Source: Flavobacterium gelidicaeli
GTDB lineage: Bacteria > Bacteroidota > Bacteroidia > Flavobacteriales > Flavobacteriaceae
DNA: 64,000 nt
Direction of reading: 5' to 3'
Assembly (NCBI RefSeq): GCF_013294005.1
Contig: NZ_JABSNK010000001.1
Location: 248,001-312,000 of the forward strand
Below, one piece after another: positions 27,854 through 35,021 of this stretch; positions within the stretch are counted from its first letter, which is position 1, and each line of letters starts with the position of its first letter. The notes below the pieces were generated by a model, which did no database searches, was not told the origin of the DNA, and saw only the letters and a list, made by a program, of their open reading frames with translations. The position numbers and the translations under genes were made by a program.

Positions 27854-27932
27854 AGCCCCGATTGCACCGGCATCCTCCTAGTCCTGATCTTTAAGGACTA
27901 GGAGATAGAGGTAAAAGCGGGAGAATGGCTTG
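27854..27932 (+). repeat. Dispersed structured repeat, family II, adjacent to the IS
   Basis: Starts AGCCCCGATTGC, then CGGCATCCT, a hairpin CTCCTAGTCCT...AGGACTAGGAG, and GATAGAGGTAAAAGCGGGA. Elements of this build are, from memory, common between genes in Flavobacterium. A second, less clear copy lies at about 51075-51169. Confidence 0.6.
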
Positions 27933-27970
27933 TTGCTCAACGGGAGTTGCTGCTTCTAAGTAGAAAAATG

Positions 27971-27998
27971 TTGTTTGTAAAAAAAAATACTATTTTTG
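27971..27998 (+). promoter_or_regulatory. Promoter of fabD
   Basis: TTG (27971-27973), 17-bp spacer, TATTTTTG (27991-27998). Close to the Bacteroidota consensus. The fabD ATG follows 53 bp later. Confidence 0.65.
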
Positions 27999-28050
27999 CA
28001 GCTGGTTTAATTTCGAAAATAGTAAACCATTCAATCTTTAAATTTAAAAT

Positions 28051-28926
28051 ATGAAAGCATACGTATTTCCAGGACAAGGCGCACAATTTACAGGAATGGG
28101 AAAAGATTTATATGAAAATTCTCCTCTAGCAAAAGAATTATTTGAGCAAGCAAACGAAATTTTAGGCTTTAGAATCACAGACATCATGTTTGAAGGAACG
28201 GCTGAAGAATTGAAAGAAACAAAGGTAACACAGCCTGCGGTTTTTTTACATTCGGTTATATTAGCTAAAACTTTGGGTGCTGATTTCAAGCCAGAAATGG
28301 TTGCGGGACACTCCCTTGGAGAATTCTCAGCTTTAGTAGCTAATGGTGCTTTGTCATTTGAAGACGGATTGAAATTAGTTTCACAAAGAGCACTAGCGAT
28401 GCAAAAAGCATGCGAAATCAAACCATCAACTATGGCGGCAGTTTTAGGACTTGCTGATAATGTAGTAGAAGAGGTTTGCGCAAGTATTGATGGAGTTGTA
28501 GTTGCAGCAAATTATAACTGCCCAGGACAATTAGTTATTTCAGGAGAAACAACTGCTGTTGAAGCGGCTTGTGTAGCTATGAAAGAAGCGGGAGCAAAAC
28601 GCGCCTTATTATTGCCTGTAGGTGGTGCTTTTCACTCGCCTATGATGGAACCAGCAAGAGAGGAACTAGCAGCAGCTATTGAAGCAACTACCTTCTCTAC
28701 TCCTATTTGCCCAGTGTATCAAAATGTAACGGCAAGCGCAGTTTCGGACGCAAGCGAAATCAAGAAAAACTTAATCATACAATTGACAGCTCCAGTAAAA
28801 TGGACACAATCAGTACAACAAATGATCGCTGATGGCGCTACTTTATTCACGGAAGTAGGTCCAGGAAAAGTCTTGGCTGGATTGATTGGAAAAATCGATA
28901 AAGAAGCTGCTACTGCAAATGCATAG
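28051..28926 (+). CDS. fabD: Malonyl-CoA:ACP transacylase
   Basis: 291 residues, standard FabD length. Moves malonyl from CoA to acyl carrier protein to start fatty acid elongation, in the cytoplasm. Visible are PGQGAQFTGMG (7-17), nucleophile S88 in GHSLGEFSAL, the conserved arginine of QRALAM, catalytic histidine in GGAFHSPMM (near 195), and the late VGPGKVLAGL segment. It stands alone rather than in a fab cluster. A consensus promoter lies in front, directly beyond the family II repeat, and a terminator behind. Confidence 0.95.
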   Translation: MKAYVFPGQGAQFTGMGKDLYENSPLAKELFEQANEILGFRITDIMFEGTAEELKETKVTQPAVFLHSVILAKTLGADFKPEMVAGHSLGEFSALVANGALSFEDGLKLVSQRALAMQKACEIKPSTMAAVLGLADNVVEEVCASIDGVVVAANYNCPGQLVISGETTAVEAACVAMKEAGAKRALLLPVGGAFHSPMMEPAREELAAAIEATTFSTPICPVYQNVTASAVSDASEIKKNLIIQLTAPVKWTQSVQQMIADGATLFTEVGPGKVLAGLIGKIDKEAATANA

Positions 28927-28956
28927 GTAAATTGTATAGCATTCTTTTTAAAAACA

Positions 28957-28996
28957 AAAAACCAGAATTATCAAGAAGATAATTCTGGTTTTTTTA
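28957..28996. terminator. Bidirectional terminator between fabD and the toxin gene
   Basis: AAACCAGAATTATC / GATAATTCTGGTTTTTTT, loop AAGAA, between convergent genes. Confidence 0.92.
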
Positions 28997-29000
28997 TGCT

Positions 29001-29327
29001 TTATTTTTTTTGGAGCATAGCTGCCTCCATACAATGACTATTTATTATTCCTGTAATTATATAGGCATTCTTTTTATTTTCAAAAAAAACATACCAAGTT
29101 GTGCGCTTATTAGATTTATAGAAAATATAGTTTGAACCTAGGTGTTTTAAATTTTGTGGAGTAACCTTAGATGGAAACGTCGTAATAGCATCATTTATAA
29201 AATCCACTATTGTATCGACGTAAATTTGTGCATTTTCAGGATAACTAAAGTAAGCTTCTTTAAAAAGTATGTGCACTAACTCATCAAGATAATCCACAAG
29301 CTCTTTCTTGAATACTACTTCTACCAC
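29001..29327 (-). CDS. ParE/RelE-superfamily toxin-like protein
   Basis: 108 residues. The N-terminal helical pair with YLDELVHILFKEAYF and the C-terminal strands (YIFYKSNKRTTWYVFFE, NAYIITGIINSH) follow the ParE/RelE fold, including the TTWYVFFE strand where RelE-type toxins have W-x-v-f-x. A classic catalytic set cannot be assigned. It overlaps the upstream 63-residue gene by 7 nt, the order antitoxin then toxin, as in most type II modules. No activity can be claimed from sequence alone. Confidence 0.75.
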   Translation of the reverse strand: MVEVVFKKELVDYLDELVHILFKEAYFSYPENAQIYVDTIVDFINDAITTFPSKVTPQNLKHLGSNYIFYKSNKRTTWYVFFENKKNAYIITGIINSHCMEAAMLQKK

Positions 29328-29512
29328 GAATATGTTTTTATTCTCTTTAGCATTTCGTCTTTAAACTCTGTAGGCGTTAATCCTTTTTTAAGTTCTTCAT
29401 CAAAATTAAATGTATCTTGATTATTACTTTCTTGCTTTAAAACTTCTTTCTGGTATGAAACTACAGGCTCTCCAACTACATTTTTCCTTACCGTTTCTTT
29501 CTTCTTACTCAT
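29321..29512 (-). CDS. Small antitoxin-like partner protein
   Basis: 63 residues, highly charged, mostly Lys/Glu/Asn, probably partly disordered. The C-terminal LKKGLTPTEFKDEMLKRIK helix is the only ordered-looking part. There is no recognisable DNA-binding HTH or ribbon-helix-helix. Its position directly upstream of, and overlapping, a ParE-like gene is what suggests an antitoxin role. Confidence 0.65.
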   Translation of the reverse strand: MSKKKETVRKNVVGEPVVSYQKEVLKQESNNQDTFNFDEELKKGLTPTEFKDEMLKRIKTYSW

Positions 29513-29555
29513 AGCATGTATTTTATGTAACGAATTTACAATTAATTCTTTAAAC

Positions 29556-29600
29556 TAGAAAATCCCAAAATATCTTGTTGATAGTTTTGGATTTTTTGAT
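29556..29600 (-). terminator. Weak terminator of galE
   Basis: Imperfect stem AAATCC-AAAACTATC / GATATTTTGGGATTT on the minus strand followed by a short T tract, 25 nt after galE. Confidence 0.4.
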
Positions 29601-29624
29601 AAATACAATTTAATGTAAAAACAA

Positions 29625-30638
29625 TTAGCTACGTACTTTTTGTTCCCATTTCCAAGCACTTGCCATCGCTTCGTCTAATGTAGATGCTGCTTTCCAACCT
29701 AAAACCGTATTGGCTTTATCAGTATTAGCGTAAGCTTCTGTAATATCACCTTCTCGGCGACCTACAATTTTATACGGCAGTTTTGTTCCACTTACTTTTT
29801 CGAATGCTTGAATTACTTCTAACACTGAACTTCCTGTTCCCGTTCCTAAATTAAAAGTTTCTACTTTATTAAGATTTTTTTTATCTAATAATCGTTTTAA
29901 AGCAATCACATGGGCTTTAGCCAAATCGACTACGTGAATATAATCACGTACCGCGGTTCCATCAGTTGTAGGATAATCATCTCCATAAACAGAGAGTTCT
30001 TTTCTTAATCCCATTCCTGTTTGTGTAATAAAAGGAACTAAATTTTGAGGCACTCCTAGCGGTAATTCTCCTATCTCTGCTGAAGGGTGCGAACCAATAG
30101 GATTAAAATAACGCAATAAAATAGCATTAATATTAGTCACCTTAGCTGTATCTGTAATGATCTCCTCTCCTATTTGTTTGGTGTTTCCATAAGGTGACAT
30201 CGCTGTTTGTATAGGAGCATTTTCGGTTATTGGCATTTTTTCAGCTTGACCATATACTGTACATGACGAACTAAAGATGAAATTAGCTGCGTCTTTTTTC
30301 TGTAATTCTTGCAAAAGATATACCAGCGCATTGATATTATTTTCATAATACAACAAAGGATTCTCCACACTTTCACCTACTGCTTTTGAAGCAGCAAAAT
30401 GTATCACCCCTGCAATGTCTTGATTTTTACTAAAAAAATCCTGCACACTAGTTTTTACTCTTAGATCTAATTTCTCAAATGCTGGAATCTTACCCGTAAT
30501 GTTTTTTATACCCTCTAAAACGCTTAGTGACGTATTAGATAAATCATCGATAATTACCACCTCAAAACCTTGATTTTGGAGCTCTACAACGGTATGCGAA
30601 CCTAAAAATCCCAATCCTCCTGTAACCAGTATTTTCAT
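29625..30638 (-). CDS. galE: UDP-glucose 4-epimerase
   Basis: 337 residues, normal GalE length. Rossmann loop GGLGFLGS (7-14), catalytic S124/Y150/K154 (SSSCTVYG, SPYGNTK), and the YGDDYPTTDGTAVRDYIHV segment typical of true GalE enzymes (read in two parts). Interconverts UDP-glucose and UDP-galactose with bound NAD+. It follows the sugar aminotransferase gene at 79 bp with a hairpin between, so it may be a separate unit. Together the two supply nucleotide sugars for surface polysaccharide or LPS (inference). Confidence 0.95.
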   Translation of the reverse strand: MKILVTGGLGFLGSHTVVELQNQGFEVVIIDDLSNTSLSVLEGIKNITGKIPAFEKLDLRVKTSVQDFFSKNQDIAGVIHFAASKAVGESVENPLLYYENNINALVYLLQELQKKDAANFIFSSSCTVYGQAEKMPITENAPIQTAMSPYGNTKQIGEEIITDTAKVTNINAILLRYFNPIGSHPSAEIGELPLGVPQNLVPFITQTGMGLRKELSVYGDDYPTTDGTAVRDYIHVVDLAKAHVIALKRLLDKKNLNKVETFNLGTGTGSSVLEVIQAFEKVSGTKLPYKIVGRREGDITEAYANTDKANTVLGWKAASTLDEAMASAWKWEQKVRS

Positions 30639-30683
30639 CTTTTATGTTTAAATATTAATGGTTATGCTATTTTTTTGTTTCAT

Positions 30684-30716
30684 AAAAAAGACGCGATTAA
30701 TCGCGTCTTTTATTTC
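30684..30716 (-). terminator. Terminator of the sugar aminotransferase gene
   Basis: AAAAGACGCGATT / AATCGCGTCTTTT, an almost loop-less palindrome with flanking A and T runs, just after the stop codon. Confidence 0.85.
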
Positions 30717-31847
30717 TTATTCTAAAAATTCTAAAACACTATCGGTAATGAATTTTATTTGTTCGTCATCAAGTTCAGTATGCATTGGTAATGACAACAC
30801 CTCTTGAACCAATTGATTTGTAACTGGAAAATCTTCTTCCTTATATCTTTCGTCTACATACGCCTTTTGCGAGTGTAACGGAATTGGGTAATAAATAGCA
30901 CAAGGAATTCCTTTGTCTAATAAATGTTGCATTAAGCCATTTCTATCAGCATCAAGAATACGTAATGTATATTGATGAAATACATGACAGTCACAGATAT
31001 CACAAATTTGCGGCGCAATAATATTTTTATGCCCTTCAAAAGCTGCAGAGTATTTTCTCGCTGCATCTTGTCTCGCTGCATTATATTGATCCAGTAAAGG
31101 TAACTTTGTGTTTAAAACTGCTGCTTGAATACTATCTAAACGAGAATTTACACCCACAACATCGTGGTGGTAACGTTCGTACATTCCGTGATTTACAATT
31201 CCGCGTAACGTATGTGCCAGTGCATCATCATTTGTAAAAATTGCACCACCATCACCATAACACCCTAAATTTTTAGAAGGAAAAAACGAAGTCGCTCCTA
31301 CATGTCCTATAGTACCCGCTTTTTTCTTAGCACCGTCAGACGATTTACAGTTGGCTCCTATAGCTTGCGCATTATCTTCTATCACATATAAGTTATGTTC
31401 TTTGGCAATAGCCATAATCGCTTCCATATTAGCAGCACGCCCAAATAAATGAACAGGAACAATTGCCTTTGTTTTAGGAGTAATCGCTTTTTTGATTGCA
31501 TCAATAGAAATATTCATATTGTACATATCAACATCTACTAATACTGGTGTTAATTGCAACAATGCAATAACTTCAACAGTAGCAGCAAAAGTAAAATCGG
31601 CAGTGATTACCTCGTCACCTGGTTGCAAACCTAATCCCATCATGGCTATTTGCAAGGCATCAGTACCGTTTGCACAAGGAATTACGTGCTTAACACCTAA
31701 ATAATCCTCTAAATTCTTTTGAAATTTATGAACTTCGGGTCCGTTGATGTACGTATTTGTATCTAAAACTTCTTGGATAGAAACGTTAACGGTCTCTTTT
31801 ATTTTTTCGTATTGACTTTTTAGGTCAACCATTTGTATTTTTTTCAT
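30717..31847 (-). CDS. DegT/DnrJ/EryC1/StrS family sugar aminotransferase
   Basis: 376 residues. PLP-dependent enzyme of the DegT family that aminates keto-sugars on nucleotide carriers. Visible: PCANGTDALQIAM phosphate-binding turn (57-69), VIEDNAQAIGA (D158), and Schiff-base lysine K192 in TSFFPSKNLGCYGDGG. C-terminal YHHDVVGVNSRLDSIQAAVL segment contains the NxRxD family signature (read in parts). Likely product is an amino sugar for surface glycans; the exact sugar cannot be told. A -7 box TAATTTTG lies at 31867-31874 on its strand. Confidence 0.92.
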   Translation of the reverse strand: MKKIQMVDLKSQYEKIKETVNVSIQEVLDTNTYINGPEVHKFQKNLEDYLGVKHVIPCANGTDALQIAMMGLGLQPGDEVITADFTFAATVEVIALLQLTPVLVDVDMYNMNISIDAIKKAITPKTKAIVPVHLFGRAANMEAIMAIAKEHNLYVIEDNAQAIGANCKSSDGAKKKAGTIGHVGATSFFPSKNLGCYGDGGAIFTNDDALAHTLRGIVNHGMYERYHHDVVGVNSRLDSIQAAVLNTKLPLLDQYNAARQDAARKYSAAFEGHKNIIAPQICDICDCHVFHQYTLRILDADRNGLMQHLLDKGIPCAIYYPIPLHSQKAYVDERYKEEDFPVTNQLVQEVLSLPMHTELDDEQIKFITDSVLEFLE

Positions 31848-31866
31848 TCGATAAAAATTATAAATA

Positions 31867-31874
31867 CAAAATTA
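31867..31874 (-). promoter_or_regulatory. -7 box of the sugar aminotransferase gene
   Basis: Minus-strand TAATTTTG, 20 bp before the ATG, implying a very short leader. Confidence 0.45.
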
Positions 31875-32110
31875 AGAATTTATAATCACACTAAATTCAG
31901 AATAGCTTTTTATTTGATTCTGATTTCCGAACAATTTCATAAAAAATGTTTTGCCTTAAAAATATTCCCTACTCACTTCTCTTGAAAAAATAACTTGCAA
32001 TTAAGATTCTGAATATAACTTTGTATCACTGTAGCTAAATTAATTTTTAAAATTGATCTAGAAAATCCCTAAAATAAAATATGTATTTTAGCCTTCAAAA
32101 AAATAAACCC

Positions 32111-33352
32111 ATGTTTTTCCTATACAATAGCCTCGTTTATATGGCTTCAAAAATATTAGCTGTAGTCGCTCTTTTTAGTCCAAAAATAAAACTTTTTGTT
32201 GACGGCAGAATAAGTGTTTTCCAAATATTGAAAGAAAAAATCCAACCTACTGATAAAACGATCTGGTTTCACGCCGCATCTCTAGGAGAATACGAACAAG
32301 GCTTACCCGTAATTGAAAAAATCAAAGAAAATTTCCCAACACATAAAATTGTGGTGACCTTTTTTTCTCCTTCTGGCTATGAAGTGCGTAAAAATAACAC
32401 CGTTGCTCACGCAACTGTATACCTGCCATTAGACACGCAAAAAAATGCGAAGAAATTTATTGATCTTGTACATCCTGATCTCGTTTTCTTTATTAAGTAC
32501 GAATATTGGCCTAATTATCTAAATGAATTAAAAAATCGCTCTATTAAAACGTACTTAATCTCTGGGATTCTTCGCAAAAATCAAGCGTTCTTTAAGTGGT
32601 ATGGTGGTTTTTATCGAAAAGCACTAGACGCATTTGAATACTTTTTTGTTCAGAATGAAAGTTCAAAGAAACTATTATTGCAATTAGGAAAAACAAATGT
32701 AGCTGTTTCAGGCGATACTCGTTTTGATCGCGTTGCCGCTATATTAGAGAAAGACAACCGCTTAGATTTTATTTCGGAATTTAAAAACAACCAAATAACA
32801 ATCGTTGCAGGGAGCTCATGGCCAAAAGACGAAACCTTATTAGTAGCGTATATAAACTCAACAAAACACGCTGCAAAGTTCATCATAGCGCCTCACAACA
32901 TTAAAGAGGAACAAATTACTCTATTAAAAAATAGCTTACACCGTAAAACAGTACTGTATTCAGAAATGCAAGGCAAGAATCTCGCTGATTATGATGTATT
33001 TATTATTGACACTATTGGTATCCTGACAAAAATATACAGTTATGCGGATATTGCCTACGTAGGCGGCGGATTTGGAAATCCAGGTGTTCATAATTTATTA
33101 GAACCTGCCACTTTTAGTGTTCCTATAGTTATTGGTCCCAATTACTCTCATTTTCCTGAAGCCATAGCATTAGTAAATATTGGTGGTTGCATGAGCATAA
33201 ATAACCAGAACGAACTCAATAATGAATTGAACGATCTTATTATAAACGATGCTTTCCGAAGCGAGAAAGGACATATTTGTAGCACATTTGTCTCGATGAA
33301 TAAAGGCGCAACGACGATTATTATGAAAAACATTCATCAAAAGACACTTTAA
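32111..33352 (+). CDS. waaA: 3-deoxy-D-manno-octulosonic acid (Kdo) transferase
   Basis: 413 residues from the ATG at 32111 (start MFFLYNSLVYMASK). An ATG 30 bp upstream would put extra polar residues before the membrane anchor, so the later one is preferred. GT30 family enzyme adding Kdo to lipid A on the cytoplasmic face of the inner membrane. Visible: N-terminal hydrophobic anchor (1-20), IWFHAASLGEYEQG with the catalytic glutamate, ISGDTRFDR-like VSGDTRFDRV, and the GGGFGNPGVHNLLEPA nucleotide-sugar pocket. Monocistronic. Confidence 0.93.
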   Translation: MFFLYNSLVYMASKILAVVALFSPKIKLFVDGRISVFQILKEKIQPTDKTIWFHAASLGEYEQGLPVIEKIKENFPTHKIVVTFFSPSGYEVRKNNTVAHATVYLPLDTQKNAKKFIDLVHPDLVFFIKYEYWPNYLNELKNRSIKTYLISGILRKNQAFFKWYGGFYRKALDAFEYFFVQNESSKKLLLQLGKTNVAVSGDTRFDRVAAILEKDNRLDFISEFKNNQITIVAGSSWPKDETLLVAYINSTKHAAKFIIAPHNIKEEQITLLKNSLHRKTVLYSEMQGKNLADYDVFIIDTIGILTKIYSYADIAYVGGGFGNPGVHNLLEPATFSVPIVIGPNYSHFPEAIALVNIGGCMSINNQNELNNELNDLIINDAFRSEKGHICSTFVSMNKGATTIIMKNIHQKTL

Positions 33353-33810
33353 TTGGTTCGAAATGGCCAATTTTACAACATAATTTACTACCCAGAAAAC
33401 GATAAAATACCGTCAAAAAATAAGCTTAAAAATCGCTTAAAAATAAAGCCGGAATCGTGCATTTAAAAATGGTGGGATTTTAAAGCACAAAAAAACTTAA
33501 TTACAAAGAGGATTTTTAAAAACAGTACCGACTAAAAAACCAGCCAATTATTTAATAATCAAAAAATTAAAAAATAAACTCTTATTTTCAACGCTACTTT
33601 AAACACAAGCAATACCGCAAAAAACCAACTGAAATTATACTTAAAAATTAAGCATTAATTACACTTAAAAAGTGTGGCATAAAACTTGTAATAATAACCT
33701 CAGACGAAAAAGAATAATTATTTTTAAAAAAAAATTCAAAAAATAATTTACATATCAAAAATTTTATATCTTTGCGTCGAATTAATAATTAACCTTTATA
33801 TTAAATTAAG
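33353..33810. other. AT-rich intergenic region
   Basis: 458 bp between waaA and the small lipoprotein gene, roughly 75-80% AT by eye. Apart from the -7 box at 33767-33774 I see no gene, RNA fold or terminator. Its length suggests a long regulatory region or erosion of a former gene. Confidence 0.5.
33767..33774 (+). promoter_or_regulatory. -7 box of the small lipoprotein gene
   Basis: TATCTTTG, 36 bp before the ATG. AT-rich upstream DNA (no TTG at -33) is common for strongly expressed flavobacterial genes. Confidence 0.6.
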
Positions 33811-34038
33811 ATGAAAAAAGTATTTTTAAGTTTAGCTGCTGTTGCTGTATTAACTGTTGTATCATGTAAAAAAGCTGACGCTGCTGCTGACGAAACTGCT
33901 GTAGATTCTACTGCTGTTGTTGTTGATTCTGCTGCTCAAGTAGTTGATTCTGCTGCACAAGTAATGGATTCTGCTGCTACTGTAGCTACTGATGCTGCTG
34001 AAACTGCAACTGAAGCTGCTGCACCTGCTGCACACTAA
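33811..34038 (+). CDS. Small Ala-rich lipoprotein with heptad-like repeats
   Basis: 75 residues. Lipobox VVSC (C19) after a standard signal peptide, then KKADAAADETAVDSTA and three imperfect 7-residue repeats of the form VDSAAQV (VVDSAAQ, VVDSAAQ, VMDSAAT). The mature part is nearly only Ala, Val, Asp, Thr, Glu and Ser, and could form an amphipathic or coiled-coil helix like Lpp of E. coli. Similar short Ala/Asp-rich lipoproteins occur in other Flavobacterium; no function is known to me. A good -7 box and terminator make a compact unit, probably strongly expressed. Confidence 0.8.
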   Translation: MKKVFLSLAAVAVLTVVSCKKADAAADETAVDSTAVVVDSAAQVVDSAAQVMDSAATVATDAAETATEAAAPAAH

Positions 34039-34059
34039 TTAGAATTAAATTCTAAAATT

Positions 34060-34094
34060 AAAGCCATCCGCGCAAGCGAGATGGCTTTTTTATT
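34060..34094 (+). terminator. Terminator of the small lipoprotein gene
   Basis: AAAGCCATC-CGC / GCG-A-GATGGCTTTTTT with a GCAA-type loop (one bulge), then T-run. Confidence 0.88.
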
Positions 34095-34125
34095 TTAAAT
34101 ACATTACTAAGAAAGCTATGAACTT

Positions 34126-34170
34126 AAAAAAGGAGCTCTTTATTAAACAATAAAGAGCTCCTTTTTTTTT
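34126..34170. terminator. Bidirectional terminator before the YegP gene end
   Basis: Perfect 19-bp stem of AAAAAAGGAGCTCTTTATT with its complement, loop AAAC or similar, T-run of nine. The right arm shares 17 bp (AAACAATAAAGAGCTCC) with the structured repeat at 52.88 kb. Confidence 0.92.
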
Positions 34171-34185
34171 AAAATTATAATTCTT

Positions 34186-34533
34186 CTATTCAGGAAAAAC
34201 AAAATCATTATTAGAAAAATCTAATATCTCAGCCTTAGCTCCGTACTTCACGATTTCAGTAATTCCCTTCTGCACCATTAACTCTGTACTATATTTTCTA
34301 CTGGTTGCCATAACAGCACCTTCAACAACCACCCTAAAGAAAAACTTACCCTTACTCGTTTTAAACTTCACAAAAGAACAAGTTTCAAAAACAGACCTCA
34401 AATGTTCTGCATCAGCTTCGCAGTCCATTCGTAATTCATAAGCATTACTCGTAAAAATCGTTTTCCCTTTTCTTGAAGTTAATTCAAACTTATAATCGCC
34501 GCTAAATCGTTTTGTAATCACTAAAGAAGCCAT
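34186..34533 (-). CDS. YegP-type protein (DUF1508, two repeats)
   Basis: 115 residues made of two DUF1508 (UPF0339) units. The first has FSGDYKFELTSRKGKTIFTS, the second GKFFFRVVVEGAVMATSRKY (about 60-85). YegP proteins are small, cytoplasmic and of unknown function. Here the second unit is more diverged than usual. Convergent with the small lipoprotein gene across a shared terminator. Confidence 0.85.
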   Translation of the reverse strand: MASLVITKRFSGDYKFELTSRKGKTIFTSNAYELRMDCEADAEHLRSVFETCSFVKFKTSKGKFFFRVVVEGAVMATSRKYSTELMVQKGITEIVKYGAKAEILDFSNNDFVFPE

Positions 34534-34640
34534 AAATAGAGAAGTTTTTTTTTCACCAAAGAAACAATGTTTTGGTCGTTTTTTAAAATAAAGTTCAAAT
34601 TAAAACAAAAAAAAAGCCTCTTCAAAAGAAGAGGCTTTAG

Positions 34641-34726
34641 TACTCAGAGCGGGACTTGAACCCGCACGAACATTGCTGTTCACTGGATTTTAAGTCCAGC
34701 GTGTCTACCAATTTCACCATCCGAGC
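34641..34726 (-). tRNA. tRNA-Leu(TAA)
   Basis: 86-nt class II tRNA with long variable arm. Anticodon stem CTGGA/TCCAG with loop containing TAA; T-arm GCGGGTTCAAGTCCCGC; acceptor stem GCTCGGA pairing with TCTGAGT. Confidence 0.95.
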
Positions 34727-34804
34727 ATTATTGCTTTTGGATTTTTATATCTAATTTTTATAAAAAATCAAACACAATCACCAAGAAAACATTTTGTGAC
34801 TTGG

Positions 34805-34877
34805 AGCGAAAAACGGGGCTCGAACCCGCGACCTCGACCTTGGCAAGGTCGCGCTCTACCAACTGAGCTATTTTCGC
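34805..34877 (-). tRNA. tRNA-Gly(GCC)
   Basis: 73 nt. Acceptor GCGAAAA; D-arm AGCTCAGTTGGTAGAGC; anticodon loop TTGCCAA (GCC) on stem CGACC/GGTCG; T-arm CGGGTTCGAGCCCCG. It is in the same direction as tRNA-Leu, 78 bp apart. Confidence 0.96.
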
Positions 34878-35021
34878 ATTTTCAATTCTTAAAAAGAACA
34901 ACAATACTTGGTTTGTATTGCGGTGGCAAATTTAAGACATTTATCCAATTAAACAAGAACTTTATACATAATATTTTTAATTATTTCGTAAACTTCTGAT
35001 AACCTAAAGTTTAAAAATAAA

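Noticed and set aside
27848..28000. CRISPR-like or riboswitch element before fabD
   Set aside because: There is a single hairpin and no repeat-spacer periodicity; the sequence fits the family II intergenic repeat and an ordinary fabD promoter.
34796..34999. Open frame across the tRNA-Gly gene
   Set aside because: It is antisense to a fully folded tRNA and has no protein-like composition.
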